Position numbers and translations under genes: made by a program. The notes below the pieces were generated by a model, which ran no database searches, was not told the origin of the DNA, and was given only the letters and a program-made list of their open reading frames with translations. A stretch of DNA of 64,000 nt from Lysobacter stagni (GTDB taxonomy: Bacteria > Pseudomonadota > Gammaproteobacteria > Xanthomonadales > Xanthomonadaceae). Below are positions 7,545 to 22,603 of the stretch, in pieces. The stretch spans positions 3,418,001 to 3,482,000 of the forward strand of contig NZ_JASGBI010000001.1 of assembly GCF_030053425.1 (NCBI RefSeq). Reading direction: 5' to 3'. Positions within the stretch are counted from its first letter, which is position 1, and each line of letters begins with the position of its first letter.

Positions 7545-10178
7545 TCAGACAAGCTTGTTTGCCACCCAACCGGCCACTCCTGCGAGTGCCTGGACCAGGG
7601 CCGGGCCGTCGTCGCCGCCGCCCTGGGCCATGTCGGGGCGACCACCGCCCTTGCCGTTGATCTGACCGGCAACGTGCGCGAGGAGTTCCCCCGCCTTCAC
7701 CTTGCCGGCCGCATTACCGTTCACGCCGGCCACCAGGGCCGCCTTTCCGTCGCTCGTCCCTGCCAGGACGATGACGGCATCACCGAGCTGCTGCTTGAGG
7801 CGGTCGACCGCATCCCGCAGCGCCTTGGCGTCGAAACCCTCCAGCCGCGTCGCCACGACCTTCACGCCGCCGACATCGACGGCCGCGCCGGCGAGGTCGG
7901 ACGTGGCACCGGAAGCGGCCTTGGCCTTCAGCGACTCCAGCTCGCGCTCCAGCTTCTTCTGTCGGTCCAGCAGGCCGCGCAGCTTGTCGGCAATGTCGCC
8001 GGCATTGCCGCCTAGCAGGCGCGCGGCCTCGTCCAGGCGGTGTTCTTCCTCGGCCACGTGGTCGAGGGCGCCCTGCCCGGTCAGCGCCTCGATGCGGCGC
8101 ACGCCAGCGGACACACCGCCTTCGGACAGGATCTTGAACAAACCGATGTCACCGGTACGCGAAACGTGGGTGCCACCGCAAAGTTCCGTCGAGGCTTCGC
8201 CCATGCGCAGCACGCGGACGCGGTCGCCGTACTTCTCGCCGAACAGCGCCATCGCGCCGAAGTCCAGCGCCTCCTGCATGCCCATGTGGTGCACCTCGGC
8301 CGCATGGTTGTTGCGGACCTCTGCATTCACACGACGCTCGATCTCGGCCAGCTCGCCCGCGCCGACGGGCGCGAAATGCGAGAAGTCGAAGCGCAGGCGG
8401 TCCGGAGCGACCAGCGAACCCTTCTGGGTGACGTGGTCGCCCAGGACCTCGCGCAACGCGGCATGCAACAGGTGCGTGGCGGAATGATTGAGCACGGTGG
8501 CGGCGCGGCGGGCACCGTCCACGCTCGCACGCACGCGGTCGCCGCGCTTGAGCGAGCCACTGGCTAGGGTGCCCACGTGACCGTGGAACTGGCCGGCGAA
8601 CTTCAACGTGTCGCGCACCGCAAAACGCGCGGCGCCCGCTTCCAGGTCACCGGTATCGCCAACCTGACCACCGCTTTCGGCGTAGAACGGGGTGCGATCG
8701 AGAATGACAGCGGCTTGCTCGCCCGCTTCGATGCGGTCGACCGCGCGCCCATCCTTGAGCAGGGCGATGACTTCGAGGCCGTCGTCCACCAGCTGCTCGT
8801 AACCGAGGAACTGGGTCGGCGGGAGTTGCGCGGCCAGTTCCGCCGGCATCGTCGTGGCATTGCCGAACTTGCCTGCCGCGCGCGCGGTTTCGCGCTGCTG
8901 CTCCATCGCGGCATCGAAACCTTCCATGTCCACCGACAGGCCGCGCTCGCGCGCGATGTCGGCGGTCAGGTCGACCGGGAAGCCGTAGGTGTCGTACAGG
9001 CGGAACGCATCGGCGCCGGGAATCGTGGTGTTCGAGCGGCCGGCAACCTCGTCGAAGATGCGCATGCCGGCATCGAGCGTCTCGGCGAAACGCTCCTCTT
9101 CGGCCAGCAGCGCGCGCTCGACGAACTCGCGCTTGGCGGTGAGTTCGGGATACGCATCGCCCATCACTTCGACCAGCGGCGCGACCATGCGATGGAAGAA
9201 CGGCCCCTTCTGGCCGAGCATCCAGCCGTGACGCAGCGCGCGGCGGATGATGCGGCGCAGGACGTAGCCACGACCCTCGTTGCTCGGCAGCACGCCGTCG
9301 ACGATGAGGAAGGCGCAGGCGCGGATGTGGTCGGCGATGACGCGCAGCGACTTGTTGTCCAGATCGGTGGTGGCGGTGAACTGCGCGGCCTTCGCGATCA
9401 GGTGGCGGAACAGGTCGATCTCGTAGTTGCCGTGCACGCCCTGCAGCACCGCTGCGAGGCGCTCCAGGCCCATGCCCGTGTCGACGCACGGCGCCGGCAG
9501 AGGCACGAGCGTGCCGTCGGGCTGGCGGTCGAACTGCATGAAGACGAGGTTCCAGATCTCGATGAAACGATCGCCGTCCTCGTCCGGCGAACCCGGAGGA
9601 CCGCCGGCGATGTGCGCGCCGTGGTCGTAGAAGATCTCGGTGCACGGGCCGCAGGGGCCGGTGTCGGCCATCTGCCAGAAGTTGTCCGAGGCGAACGGCG
9701 CGCCCTTGTTGTCGCCGATGCGGACGATGCGCTCGGCGGGCACGCCCATGCGCTTGTTCCAGATCTCGTAGGCCTCGTCATCGGTGTGATAGACGGTGAC
9801 GGTGAGGCGTTCGGCCGGCAGGCCCCAGACCTTGGTCAGCAGTTCCCAGGCCCACGCGATGGCGTCTTCCTTGAAGTAGTCGCCGAAGGACCAGTTGCCC
9901 AGCATCTCGAAGAAGGTGTGATGGCGCGCCGTGTAACCGACCTGGTCCAGGTCGTTGTGCTTGCCGCCGGCACGCAGGCAGCGCTGCACGTCGGCCGCGC
10001 GCACGTAGCCCGGCTTCTCGCTGCCGAGAAACACGTTCTTGAACTGCACCATGCCCGAGTTGGTGAACAGCAGCGTCGGGTCGTTGGCCGGCACCAGCGG
10101 TGCCGAGGGCACGATGGTGTGGGCCTTGCTGCGGAAGAATTCGAGGAAATCGCTTCGGATTTCGGTAGTGGTTTTCAT
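7545..10178 (-). CDS. alaS: Alanyl-tRNA synthetase
   Basis: 877 aa, the usual length. It charges tRNA-Ala with alanine in the cytoplasm. The N-terminal class II catalytic domain begins [17 protein letters not shown]. The editing domain shows the zinc-site motifs [11 protein letters not shown] (HxxxH) and [15 protein letters not shown] (CxxxH). A C-terminal oligomerisation (C-Ala) region ends with [12 protein letters not shown]. The order recX, alaS, csrA is the classical arrangement of this bacterial group. The 265 bp between alaS and recX show no other gene. Confidence 0.98.
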   Translation of the reverse strand: MKTTTEIRSDFLEFFRSKAHTIVPSAPLVPANDPTLLFTNSGMVQFKNVFLGSEKPGYVRAADVQRCLRAGGKHNDLDQVGYTARHHTFFEMLGNWSFGDYFKEDAIAWAWELLTKVWGLPAERLTVTVYHTDDEAYEIWNKRMGVPAERIVRIGDNKGAPFASDNFWQMADTGPCGPCTEIFYDHGAHIAGGPPGSPDEDGDRFIEIWNLVFMQFDRQPDGTLVPLPAPCVDTGMGLERLAAVLQGVHGNYEIDLFRHLIAKAAQFTATTDLDNKSLRVIADHIRACAFLIVDGVLPSNEGRGYVLRRIIRRALRHGWMLGQKGPFFHRMVAPLVEVMGDAYPELTAKREFVERALLAEEERFAETLDAGMRIFDEVAGRSNTTIPGADAFRLYDTYGFPVDLTADIARERGLSVDMEGFDAAMEQQRETARAAGKFGNATTMPAELAAQLPPTQFLGYEQLVDDGLEVIALLKDGRAVDRIEAGEQAAVILDRTPFYAESGGQVGDTGDLEAGAARFAVRDTLKFAGQFHGHVGTLASGSLKRGDRVRASVDGARRAATVLNHSATHLLHAALREVLGDHVTQKGSLVAPDRLRFDFSHFAPVGAGELAEIERRVNAEVRNNHAAEVHHMGMQEALDFGAMALFGEKYGDRVRVLRMGEASTELCGGTHVSRTGDIGLFKILSEGGVSAGVRRIEALTGQGALDHVAEEEHRLDEAARLLGGNAGDIADKLRGLLDRQKKLERELESLKAKAASGATSDLAGAAVDVGGVKVVATRLEGFDAKALRDAVDRLKQQLGDAVIVLAGTSDGKAALVAGVNGNAAGKVKAGELLAHVAGQINGKGGGRPDMAQGGGDDGPALVQALAGVAGWVANKLV

Positions 10179-10443
10179 GCCTGTCGCGCGAAGTCGATGA
10201 CGGGGCCGGAGTACGCGGACCGGCCCATGCCCTCACGATGGGGGCGTCGACAGGAGCAGGCAACCCAAGCCCGAAAGCCGGCTAGCGTAGCAGGACCGCA
10301 GGGCCCTTGCTCGCACCGCGGCAGCTCGTTCAGGACCGTCGCAAAGCCTTGCGCGCTGGGGCGAAGGGATGCGTCGCACCGGCGTGCCACGGTCGCGAAC
10401 ACGCGCGGTGAATTGCTCCGCCTGAAGGCCGGGGCGCGGGGCT

Positions 10444-10950
10444 TCAGTCGTCGGGGTCGAAACGGGTCGCCGCGCGGACGCAGGCTGCGTCGAAGCCGCG
10501 GCGGATCAGGAAATCGGCCGCCTTGCGCTGGAGGGCGAGATCGTCAGGCACCGCGGGGCCGAAGCGGCGGCGAACCAGATCGCGGGCGGTTTCGGCCCAG
10601 TCGCCCTCGAACGTATCCATGGCACGGGCGATGGCCTCGCGGTCGAGGCCATGAGTGGCCAGCTCGGCCCGGATGCGGATCGGGCCATGGCCGCCAGCCG
10701 CGCGGCTGCGGACCAGGCTTTCGGCAAAGCGGGTGTCGTCCTGCCAGCCCTCGCCCGCCAGCCGGTCCACGGCGGCCTGCACCTCGACGGCGTCCAGGCC
10801 CCGCGAGGTCAGTTTGCGGTTGAGTTCCTTGCGCGAGTGCTCGCGACGGGCCAGCAGCCCCAATGCCCGTTGCTCCGGGGTCTGCTCGCGCGTGCGGCGG
10901 CGGCCCGAACCGCCACCGGCGCCTTCGCCGGTGGTCGGGTCGTCATGCAT
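10444..10950 (-). CDS. recX: RecA regulatory protein RecX
   Basis: 168 aa. It binds RecA filaments and limits their extension and activity. It has the repeated three-helix modules of the family: [20 protein letters not shown], then a [20 protein letters not shown] motif and LVRRRFGP. The basic, Gly/Arg-rich first 25 residues are poorly conserved. It follows recA by 18 bp, so it is co-transcribed with it and under the same damage control. Confidence 0.95.
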   Translation of the reverse strand: MHDDPTTGEGAGGGSGRRRTREQTPEQRALGLLARREHSRKELNRKLTSRGLDAVEVQAAVDRLAGEGWQDDTRFAESLVRSRAAGGHGPIRIRAELATHGLDREAIARAMDTFEGDWAETARDLVRRRFGPAVPDDLALQRKAADFLIRRGFDAACVRAATRFDPDD

Positions 10951-10968
10951 CGCGCAGGGCCCCGGTCA

Positions 10969-12006
<1,038 letters not shown>

Positions 12007-12141
12007 CGTGGGTTTTCCTTGTCAGTAGCGTGGAAGTCGTTGCGTGGAGGCAATCTAGCCGGCGCGTATCGCACGGGTTGAGACGCGTGCGTCGCGACTG
12101 CGAACGTGATGCCTGGAGTGCATGCCGGCCATGAGGGGTGC

Positions 12142-12183
12142 CCGGAGCAGGGTGTCGGGGAAACCCGCAACACCCTGCTCCGG
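12142..12183 (-). repeat. Long hairpin between lexA and recA
   Basis: CCGGAGCAGGGTGT (12142-12155) pairs with ACACCCTGCTCCGG (12170-12183), a 14-bp perfect stem. Inside, CGGG-GAAA-CCCG forms a second stem closed by a GNRA-type loop. No T tract follows on the minus strand. It may act as a weak terminator or processing site that sets the lexA:recA ratio (inference). Confidence 0.55.
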
Positions 12184-12209
12184 AACGCCACTGACGCCGG
12201 TCGGAAGAT

Positions 12210-12866
12210 TCATCGGTTGGGCCTTACCAGACCGCAGTACAGGCCTTCGATGGCGAAGTCCTGATCCGGCTCCACCTCGATCGGGGCGTAATCCGGGTTG
12301 CGCGGCAGCAGGCGGATGCGGTCCTTGCCAATCTTCAGCAGCTTGACGGTGATCTCGTCGTCGATGCGGGCGACCACGATCTGGCCCGAGCGCGCATCGC
12401 GCGTGCGGTGCACGCCGATGAGATCGCCATTGAAGATGCCCTCGTCGCGCATGGAGTCGCCCTTCACCTTGAGCAGGTAGTCGGGCGTGGGCGAGAAGAA
12501 CACACGGTCCAGGAGGACGAAATCGTCCGAGCCGATGTCGGCGCCGATCGGGCGACCTGCCGCCACCTGGCCCAGCACGGGCAGGCGCAGCGCATGGCCG
12601 GAAGCGTCGGCAGCCTCGACCGGCCGCACGGGGACTTCCCCGGCCACGCCGTCCGGAACGGCGCACAGACGGATGGCGCGGGCGCGGCCAGGCATGCGCT
12701 GGATGGCGCCGGCCTGCTCCAGGGCCTCCAGGTGGTATTGGGCGGCCCGGACACTGCTGAACCCCATGGCTCGCGCGATCTCGGTCTGCGAAGGCGGCAC
12801 GCCCTCGGCCTCGATGCGGTCGGCGATCAGGGCGAGGATGGCGCGCTGGGTATCGGTGATGTCCAT
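12210..12866 (-). CDS. lexA: SOS repressor LexA
   Basis: 218 aa. N-terminal winged helix (DITDTQRAILALIADRIE, PSQTEIARAMGF) and a C-terminal peptidase fold. The self-cleavage site is the Ala-Gly of QVAAGRP. The catalytic serine lies in GDSMRDEGI and the lysine in DDEITVKLL. The chosen start is ATG 12866, giving MDITDTQ as in relatives; a TTG three codons upstream is less likely. There is no Shine-Dalgarno because the operator abuts the start codon, so a leaderless or nearly leaderless mRNA is likely. The start of an SOS cluster with recA and recX. Confidence 0.97.
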   Translation of the reverse strand: MDITDTQRAILALIADRIEAEGVPPSQTEIARAMGFSSVRAAQYHLEALEQAGAIQRMPGRARAIRLCAVPDGVAGEVPVRPVEAADASGHALRLPVLGQVAAGRPIGADIGSDDFVLLDRVFFSPTPDYLLKVKGDSMRDEGIFNGDLIGVHRTRDARSGQIVVARIDDEITVKLLKIGKDRIRLLPRNPDYAPIEVEPDQDFAIEGLYCGLVRPNR

Positions 12867-12884
12867 TAGTAGCAATACTACTAA
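12866..12884. promoter_or_regulatory. LexA operator (SOS box) overlapping the lexA start codon
   Basis: TTAGTAG-CAATA-CTACTAA is a perfect 7-bp inverted repeat with a 5-bp spacer, matching the Xanthomonas-type LexA box. Its left end overlaps the A of the lexA ATG, giving autorepression. Confidence 0.9.
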
Positions 12885-12924
12885 CGAACTTTCCGGGCCG
12901 TCAACCCGACGGTGATGGCCCCGA

Positions 12925-13425
12925 TCAGGCCATCAGTTCGGCCAGACCATGCAACGCGGCGGCGACGGTCTGGCGGCGCACGGCATCGCGGTCGCCGTCG
13001 AAATGGAAGGTCACGGCCGTGGGGTAACCGCCGCGGCGCTTCCAGGCGAGCCACACCGTGCCGACCGGCTTGTCCTCGGTGCCACCGCCCGGGCCGGCGA
13101 TGCCGGTGACCGCCACGGCCAGCGTGGCGCCCGAATGCACCAGCGCACCGGAGACCATCTCGATCACCGTCTCGCGACTCACCGCACCGTGCTGTTCCAG
13201 CGTCTGCGGACGCACACCCAGTAGCGCCTGCTTGGCTTCGTAGCTGTAGGCCGCCATGCCGCACTCGAACCAGTTCGACGAACCGGGGATGTCGGTGAGC
13301 ATCTTGGCGATCCAGCCGCCGGTGCAGCTTTCGGCGGTGACCAGGGTCTGGCGATGGGCGCGGGCGGCTTCGGCCACCTGCTCGGCAAGGCGCAGCAGGG
13401 CGGCATCGGTGACGTCGTTCTTCAT
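12925..13425 (-). CDS. CinA-family nicotinamide-nucleotide amidohydrolase (PncC-like)
   Basis: 166 aa. Deamidates NMN to nicotinate mononucleotide in NAD salvage. It has the family signatures LVTAESCTGGWIAKMLTDIPGSS, here read as AESCTGG and TDIPGSS, then YSYEAKQALLGV and AVTGIAGPGGGTEDKPVGTV. It is the stand-alone C-terminal domain without the CinA N-domain. It lies upstream of lexA on the same strand. A TATAGT hexamer sits just before the ATG, suggesting a very short leader. Confidence 0.93.
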   Translation of the reverse strand: MKNDVTDAALLRLAEQVAEAARAHRQTLVTAESCTGGWIAKMLTDIPGSSNWFECGMAAYSYEAKQALLGVRPQTLEQHGAVSRETVIEMVSGALVHSGATLAVAVTGIAGPGGGTEDKPVGTVWLAWKRRGGYPTAVTFHFDGDRDAVRRQTVAAALHGLAELMA

Positions 13426-13638
13426 GCGCGAACTATAGCCGGTCGCGGCGACGCCCCCGAAAACACGCGGCGTGCCCTGCCAGGGCGACGGGCACATGCC
13501 TGAATCCTCCAAATTCCCGACCACGCACCCCATGACCGCGACCGCCGTCACGTCGCAGGGCCGCGGTCCGCCGGACGGCCATTGCGCACGGCGCCGCGCA
13601 TGGCAAGCTCCGCGCGTCGTCCTGACGCGGTCACCGCC

Positions 13639-14139
13639 ATGCCCCGCATCGTCGCTGTCCTCGTTGTGCTGTGCCTGCTGATCCCTGCGCGTGCCGATGC
13701 CCAGCGCGTGCTGGGCTACCGCTGCGACACTGCCGCCGACCGGCTCGTCGTCTACTACCGCAATGCGGACGACATCGGCGAATCCGCGCACGCCACCGAA
13801 GGCAACATCGAATGGGACACGGCCGACCTCATCGCCTCGATGGCGGACGAGGACCACATCGGCGAGCTGACGACCGTGACAGGCACCTGCGCGCTGGCGC
13901 ATGCGACCTACGCGATCCGCCTGGGCCCTACGCCCGGCAACTTCAACGTGCAGGGCCGCTGCGGCGCGGTGATCACGGGTTGGGCCGAGGTGTCGCGCGG
14001 CAACGAGGCAGTGCTCGCGCATCACGAGATGGAAGGCGACTGCCACGACACCACCACACCGATCACCACGAACATCGTGATCGCCAAGGACCGCCCGCCC
14101 GTCGTCACCGCCGTCCCCGCTGACGTGTTCTTCCACTAG
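13639..14139 (+). CDS. Secreted hypothetical protein
   Basis: 166 aa with a clear Sec signal peptide (MPRIVAVLVVLCLLIPARADA, cut after ADA). The mature part has four cysteines (YRCDT, GTCALA, GRCGAV, GDCHD) that could form two disulfides. I do not recognise a family. It lies divergent from the CinA-like gene and convergent with the membrane protein downstream, so it is probably monocistronic. Confidence 0.65.
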   Translation: MPRIVAVLVVLCLLIPARADAQRVLGYRCDTAADRLVVYYRNADDIGESAHATEGNIEWDTADLIASMADEDHIGELTTVTGTCALAHATYAIRLGPTPGNFNVQGRCGAVITGWAEVSRGNEAVLAHHEMEGDCHDTTTPITTNIVIAKDRPPVVTAVPADVFFH

Positions 14140-14149
14140 CCGGCGGACA

Positions 14150-14806
14150 TCAGTCGCTTCCGAAACGCCTCACATCGTCCAGCGCCGCCTGCGCGCGCCG
14201 CAGGCTGCTCGCCGCGGCGGTATCGCGCATGAAGCGGGCCAGCCGGGAATCCGGCGCACGCTGCGCGAGGTAGTGGAGCAACCACGTCCCGAGCATTCCC
14301 ACCACACCGACAGCCAGGCTCCACGCGATCCACGCGGGCGTCGGCCCGGACGACAGCGGCCGGCCCGCGCCGGCGAAGGCAACGACCACCAGCACCCAGG
14401 CGACCCACCACGGCAGGCCGCAGGCGATGCCGTTGAGCGTGTGGAAGCGTTGCAGTTGCGCCATCTGCGTCTGGATGCGCAGCACCGGCGCGGTGTAGTC
14501 GATGCGAGCCATCAGCCCCAGCGTGATGGCCGCCGCCACCAGCGTCACGACGCCGAAGGCGTGCACGACCACACCCACCGCGAACAAGCCGGCCACGCCG
14601 AGGTTCTGTTTCCAGCAGGCCACGCCGAGCACGATCAAACCCACGCCCAGCAGGACCTGCAGCACCTGCCCCCAGAACAGCGGGCGCAGCAGTCCGCGCG
14701 TGCGGTCCAGCTTCTTTTCGCGCACCAGCTCCATCTGCACACGCCCCTGCTCGGCCAGTTGCGTTTCCATTGCCTGCCAGGCGGCTTTCAGTTCGTCGTT
14801 GTCCAT
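14150..14806 (-). CDS. Membrane protein paired with an ECF sigma factor
   Basis: 218 aa from the ATG of MDNDELKAAWQAM, which has GGAG 7 nt upstream; an upstream ATG at 14818 is the alternative. A polar N-terminus of about 50 residues is followed by four hydrophobic segments (near 55-75, 80-105, 145-165, 170-190) and a charged C-tail. It begins 24 bp after the sigma factor gene. The position is that of an anti-sigma factor, but no zinc-binding HxxxCxxC motif is visible. The N-terminal soluble segment could bind the sigma factor (inference). Family not recognised beyond conserved occurrence beside such sigmas. Confidence 0.7.
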   Translation of the reverse strand: MDNDELKAAWQAMETQLAEQGRVQMELVREKKLDRTRGLLRPLFWGQVLQVLLGVGLIVLGVACWKQNLGVAGLFAVGVVVHAFGVVTLVAAAITLGLMARIDYTAPVLRIQTQMAQLQRFHTLNGIACGLPWWVAWVLVVVAFAGAGRPLSSGPTPAWIAWSLAVGVVGMLGTWLLHYLAQRAPDSRLARFMRDTAAASSLRRAQAALDDVRRFGSD

Positions 14807-14830
14807 GATCGTCTCCATGCGGGAGATGCC

Positions 14831-15322
14831 TCAGAGTTCGTTGTGGATGCGCTGCTTCAACCGGCCGATCTTGGTGGCGACGTTGCTCACGCTGATACCG
14901 AGGATGTCGGCGATCTGCGCATGCGGGCGATCCTCCAGGTACAGCAGCAACAGCGCGCGGTTGAGCGGCTCCTGCCGGTGGATGAAACGGCGCAGCGCGC
15001 CCACCTGCTGTTGCAATTCCAGGCTCGCCGCGGCGGAGTCGAGCGGCTCGTGCAGGCGTTCGTCCAACGGTACGGTCCGCGCGTCCTGGCGGCGCGCACG
15101 GAGCGAGGAGATCGCCACGTTCAGCGCGATGCGATACATCCAGGTGGAGAAGCTGCGCGCGGGGTCGTAACGCGGGAAGGCGCGCCACAGTTGCGTGGCG
15201 ATTTCCTGCGCCAGGTCGGCGCGGTCTTCCGGATGCCAGGCATAGCCGTGCGCCACCTTCAGCACGATGCCGCGGTGCGCTTCCAGCAACTGGCCGAATT
15301 GCGTCTGCCTGTCGAAATCCAT
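14831..15322 (-). CDS. ECF-type RNA polymerase sigma factor
   Basis: 163 aa. Region 2: DRADLAQEIATQLWRAFPRYDP and FSTWMYRIALNVA. Region 4: LNRALLLLYLEDRPHAQIADI and GISVSNVATKIGRLKQRI. The ATG at 15322 (MDFDRQTQ) is preferred; an in-frame GTG at 15340 is possible. It directs core polymerase to an extracytoplasmic-stress regulon. It lies upstream of the membrane protein in the same orientation and downstream of the RegA-like gene. Confidence 0.92.
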   Translation of the reverse strand: MDFDRQTQFGQLLEAHRGIVLKVAHGYAWHPEDRADLAQEIATQLWRAFPRYDPARSFSTWMYRIALNVAISSLRARRQDARTVPLDERLHEPLDSAAASLELQQQVGALRRFIHRQEPLNRALLLLYLEDRPHAQIADILGISVSNVATKIGRLKQRIHNEL

Positions 15323-15418
15323 GGTGGCGGCGTGCTCCACGTCCGTCTCCGATTGTGTGTCGGATGGGTGTTTCGCACGAGGGCGGGAATCATCACATCC
15401 GCCCCGCCGGGACGGCGC

Positions 15419-15964
15419 CTACGGACGCTCGCGGACCGGGCGCTTGGCCAGTCGACGCTGAAGCGTGCGCCGGTCCAGCCCCAGCACGCGCGCCGCAGCG
15501 GACACGTTGCCACCGCAATCGGCCAGCACGCGCTGCATGTGTTCCCACTGCTGGCGCCGCAGCGGGACAGCCGTCTGCGGGGGCTCGGCCGGCACGGCCG
15601 TGTCCGGCGGCTCGGAGAACGCCTGCGCGAGCGTGTCGATATCGAACGGCTTGGGCAGGTAGTTCCAGGCGCCGCGGCGGATCGCATCCACCGCGGTGGC
15701 GATGCTGGCGAACCCGGTCGCCAGCACGATGCGCGCCTGCGGGCGGCGCGCCGCCAGCTCGTGGATCAGCGCCAGGCCATTGTCGGAACCGAGCTTGAGG
15801 TCCAGCAGCACGCCATCGGGGGCGAACTCGTTCATCGCGCGCAGCGCATCGGCGGCGTTGTGCGCCACCTGCGTGGCAACGCCACGGCGATGCAGGTGGC
15901 GGACCAGGATCGCGCAGAACGCCACGTCGTCGTCGACCAGCAGCATCCGTGCAGGCAGGCTCAT
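15419..15964 (-). CDS. Response regulator, RegA/PrrA/ActR family
   Basis: 181 aa. Receiver domain with LLVDDD, phospho-acceptor Asp in GVLLDLKLGS, T in VLATGFAS and K in LPKPFD. A Pro/Ala linker leads to a Fis-like helix-turn-helix, GGNVSAAARVLGLDRRTLQR, which is the near-invariant RegA-family signature. There is no AAA+ domain. The start ATG overlaps the kinase stop (ATGA-type overlap at 15961-15964), so the two are translationally coupled. It would control redox-responsive genes such as respiration components. Confidence 0.92.
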   Translation of the reverse strand: MSLPARMLLVDDDVAFCAILVRHLHRRGVATQVAHNAADALRAMNEFAPDGVLLDLKLGSDNGLALIHELAARRPQARIVLATGFASIATAVDAIRRGAWNYLPKPFDIDTLAQAFSEPPDTAVPAEPPQTAVPLRRQQWEHMQRVLADCGGNVSAAARVLGLDRRTLQRRLAKRPVRERP

Positions 15965-17181
15965 GCGCCCTCCCGCGCCAACGGCAGTTCCACTTCGGTC
16001 ACGCATCCCCCGCCTTCACGCGGGTACTGACGCACCAGGCCGCCACTGCGTTCGACACTGGCGTTGGAAATCAGCAGTCCGATGCCGAGCCCCGACCGGG
16101 GTTCGTCGAGTGCGGCCGGTGGGCTGTGCCTCGGACCGGGCCCGCGGTCGGCAATGGCGATCAACACAGTGTTGCCCTGCAGGCGTACGGTGACCTCCAT
16201 CGGGTCCGGCGTACCGGTCGCCTCGTTGGCATCGGCGGCGTTGTTGAGCAGGTTGATCAACGCCTGCGGCAGCCCCGGATCGACGCGCACCATGACCGGA
16301 TCGGCCTCGTCGCGCAGGCGCACCTGCACGCCGGGACGCAGCAGGCGCCAGCGCTCGATGCAGTCCCAGGCAAGTTCCGCGGCCGACTCCAGCGTGGTCT
16401 CGCCCAGCGCACCGCGGCGTGCGAGATCGCCCAGCGCGCGCACGTGGTTGCGGCAATGCATCAGCTGCTCGCGCATCATCGCCAGGTCCTCGCGGCCGGG
16501 CGCGTGGTCGGACGCGCTCCAGTCGTCGAGCAGCAGCCCCATGGTCGTCAGCGGCGTGTTGAGTTCGTGCGCCGTGCCCGCCGCCAATGTGCCCAGCGCG
16601 AGCAGCGATTCATCGCGCATCGCCCGCTCGCGCGCGGCGGCGAGCCGGCGGCGCTGGTCGCGCACGATGGCCATGAAGCGTCCCAGCACGACGGTCATGA
16701 TCGTCGCGCTGAGCAGGAAGTTGACCCACATGCCGGTCACGTGGAGCTGGAAATCCTGCCCATGCGCATGCGGCAACGGGATGTGGTGTCCCAGCAACCA
16801 GGTGTACAGGGCGGCGGTGAGTACGGTCAGCGCGGCCATCGGCCCGATCCGCAACGCGCCGGCGGCCAGCGCTACGGGCACCAGATACAGCGATACGAAC
16901 GGGTTGGCCGGCCCGCCGGAGAAGTACAGCAGCGCGGTCAGCGCCGCCTGGTCCACCACCAGTTGCAGCGACAGGGCCCATGGCCCGCCCTCGCCGTGCC
17001 GGCGCACCCACAGGTGGATGCACAGGTTGAACGCCAGCAGCGCCAGTGGAATGCCGACCAGCGGACGCAACGGGATCGCCAGGCCCAGGCGCTGGCTGAC
17101 GAAGGCCACGGCGAGCAGTTGCCCCGCGACGGCCAGGTAGCGCAGATAGACGAGGAGTTGGATCAAGGCGGCGGCGAGCAC
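15961..17181 (-). CDS. Redox-sensing histidine kinase, RegB/PrrB family
   Basis: 406 aa. Six hydrophobic segments in residues 1-175. It contains the RegB quinone-site motif GGPANPF near residue 89 and the H-box GTAAGTAHELNTPLTTMG with the phospho-histidine. A cysteine in MREQLMHCRNHV sits about where the redox-active cysteine of RegB (Cys265 in Rhodobacter) lies. The ATPase motifs are LINLLNNAADAN, ADRGPG and SGLGIGLLIS. It forms a RegBA pair with the next gene. It senses quinone pool or redox state at the inner membrane. Confidence 0.92.
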   Translation of the reverse strand: MLAAALIQLLVYLRYLAVAGQLLAVAFVSQRLGLAIPLRPLVGIPLALLAFNLCIHLWVRRHGEGGPWALSLQLVVDQAALTALLYFSGGPANPFVSLYLVPVALAAGALRIGPMAALTVLTAALYTWLLGHHIPLPHAHGQDFQLHVTGMWVNFLLSATIMTVVLGRFMAIVRDQRRRLAAARERAMRDESLLALGTLAAGTAHELNTPLTTMGLLLDDWSASDHAPGREDLAMMREQLMHCRNHVRALGDLARRGALGETTLESAAELAWDCIERWRLLRPGVQVRLRDEADPVMVRVDPGLPQALINLLNNAADANEATGTPDPMEVTVRLQGNTVLIAIADRGPGPRHSPPAALDEPRSGLGIGLLISNASVERSGGLVRQYPREGGGCVTEVELPLAREGA

Positions 17182-17294
17182 GGAAACGGTTGGGCCGCAA
17201 CCGGGCCAGAAGGGCCGCCGGCTGCTAGCCTATCGATTATCGCATCGCCGGCCACGACGCCGGCGCCACCATTCGCAGCGCAGATCCACGATCC

Positions 17295-19871
<2,577 letters not shown>

Positions 19872-19976
19872 TCCGCTGACCTGCCGCGGCTACGCTGCCC
19901 ACTCCAGGGGAAGGCTCATGAGGTTGCTGTGTTCCACAGCACGGGCTGAGCCGCCCGCTTCCATCGCGTGCCCGTT

Positions 19977-20001
19977 GGCGGAGCCGTCCGGCTCCGCCGT
20001 T
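19977..20001 (+). terminator. Candidate mutS terminator
   Basis: GGCGGAGCC-GTCC-GGCTCCGCC is a 9-bp perfect stem followed by GTTTCC. The T tract is short, so strength is uncertain. Confidence 0.45.
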
Positions 20002-20033
20002 TCCTGTGGCCGAACCCCCGGTTCGTTAGCTTT

Positions 20034-22478
<2,445 letters not shown>

Positions 22479-22492
22479 TCTGGATCGCACCC

Positions 22493-22523
22493 AAAAAGCC
22501 CGGCGGCAACGCCGGGCTTTTTT
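22493..22523 (+). terminator. Intrinsic terminator of katG
   Basis: AAAAAGCCCGGCG-GCAA-CGCCGGGCTTTTTT: 10-bp GC stem with flanking A and T tracts, 15 bp after the katG stop. Confidence 0.92.
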
Positions 22524-22603
22524 CTTGCGCGATTGCCTTCACACCATCACGACCGCTGAACGTCGCGGCGCTAGCATCAAGCCCCCACCTGGAGAGTCGC
22601 GCC

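Noticed and set aside
8577..10823. Plus-strand open frame of about 750 codons
   Set aside because: Lies opposite alaS and recX, which carry all the expected motifs.
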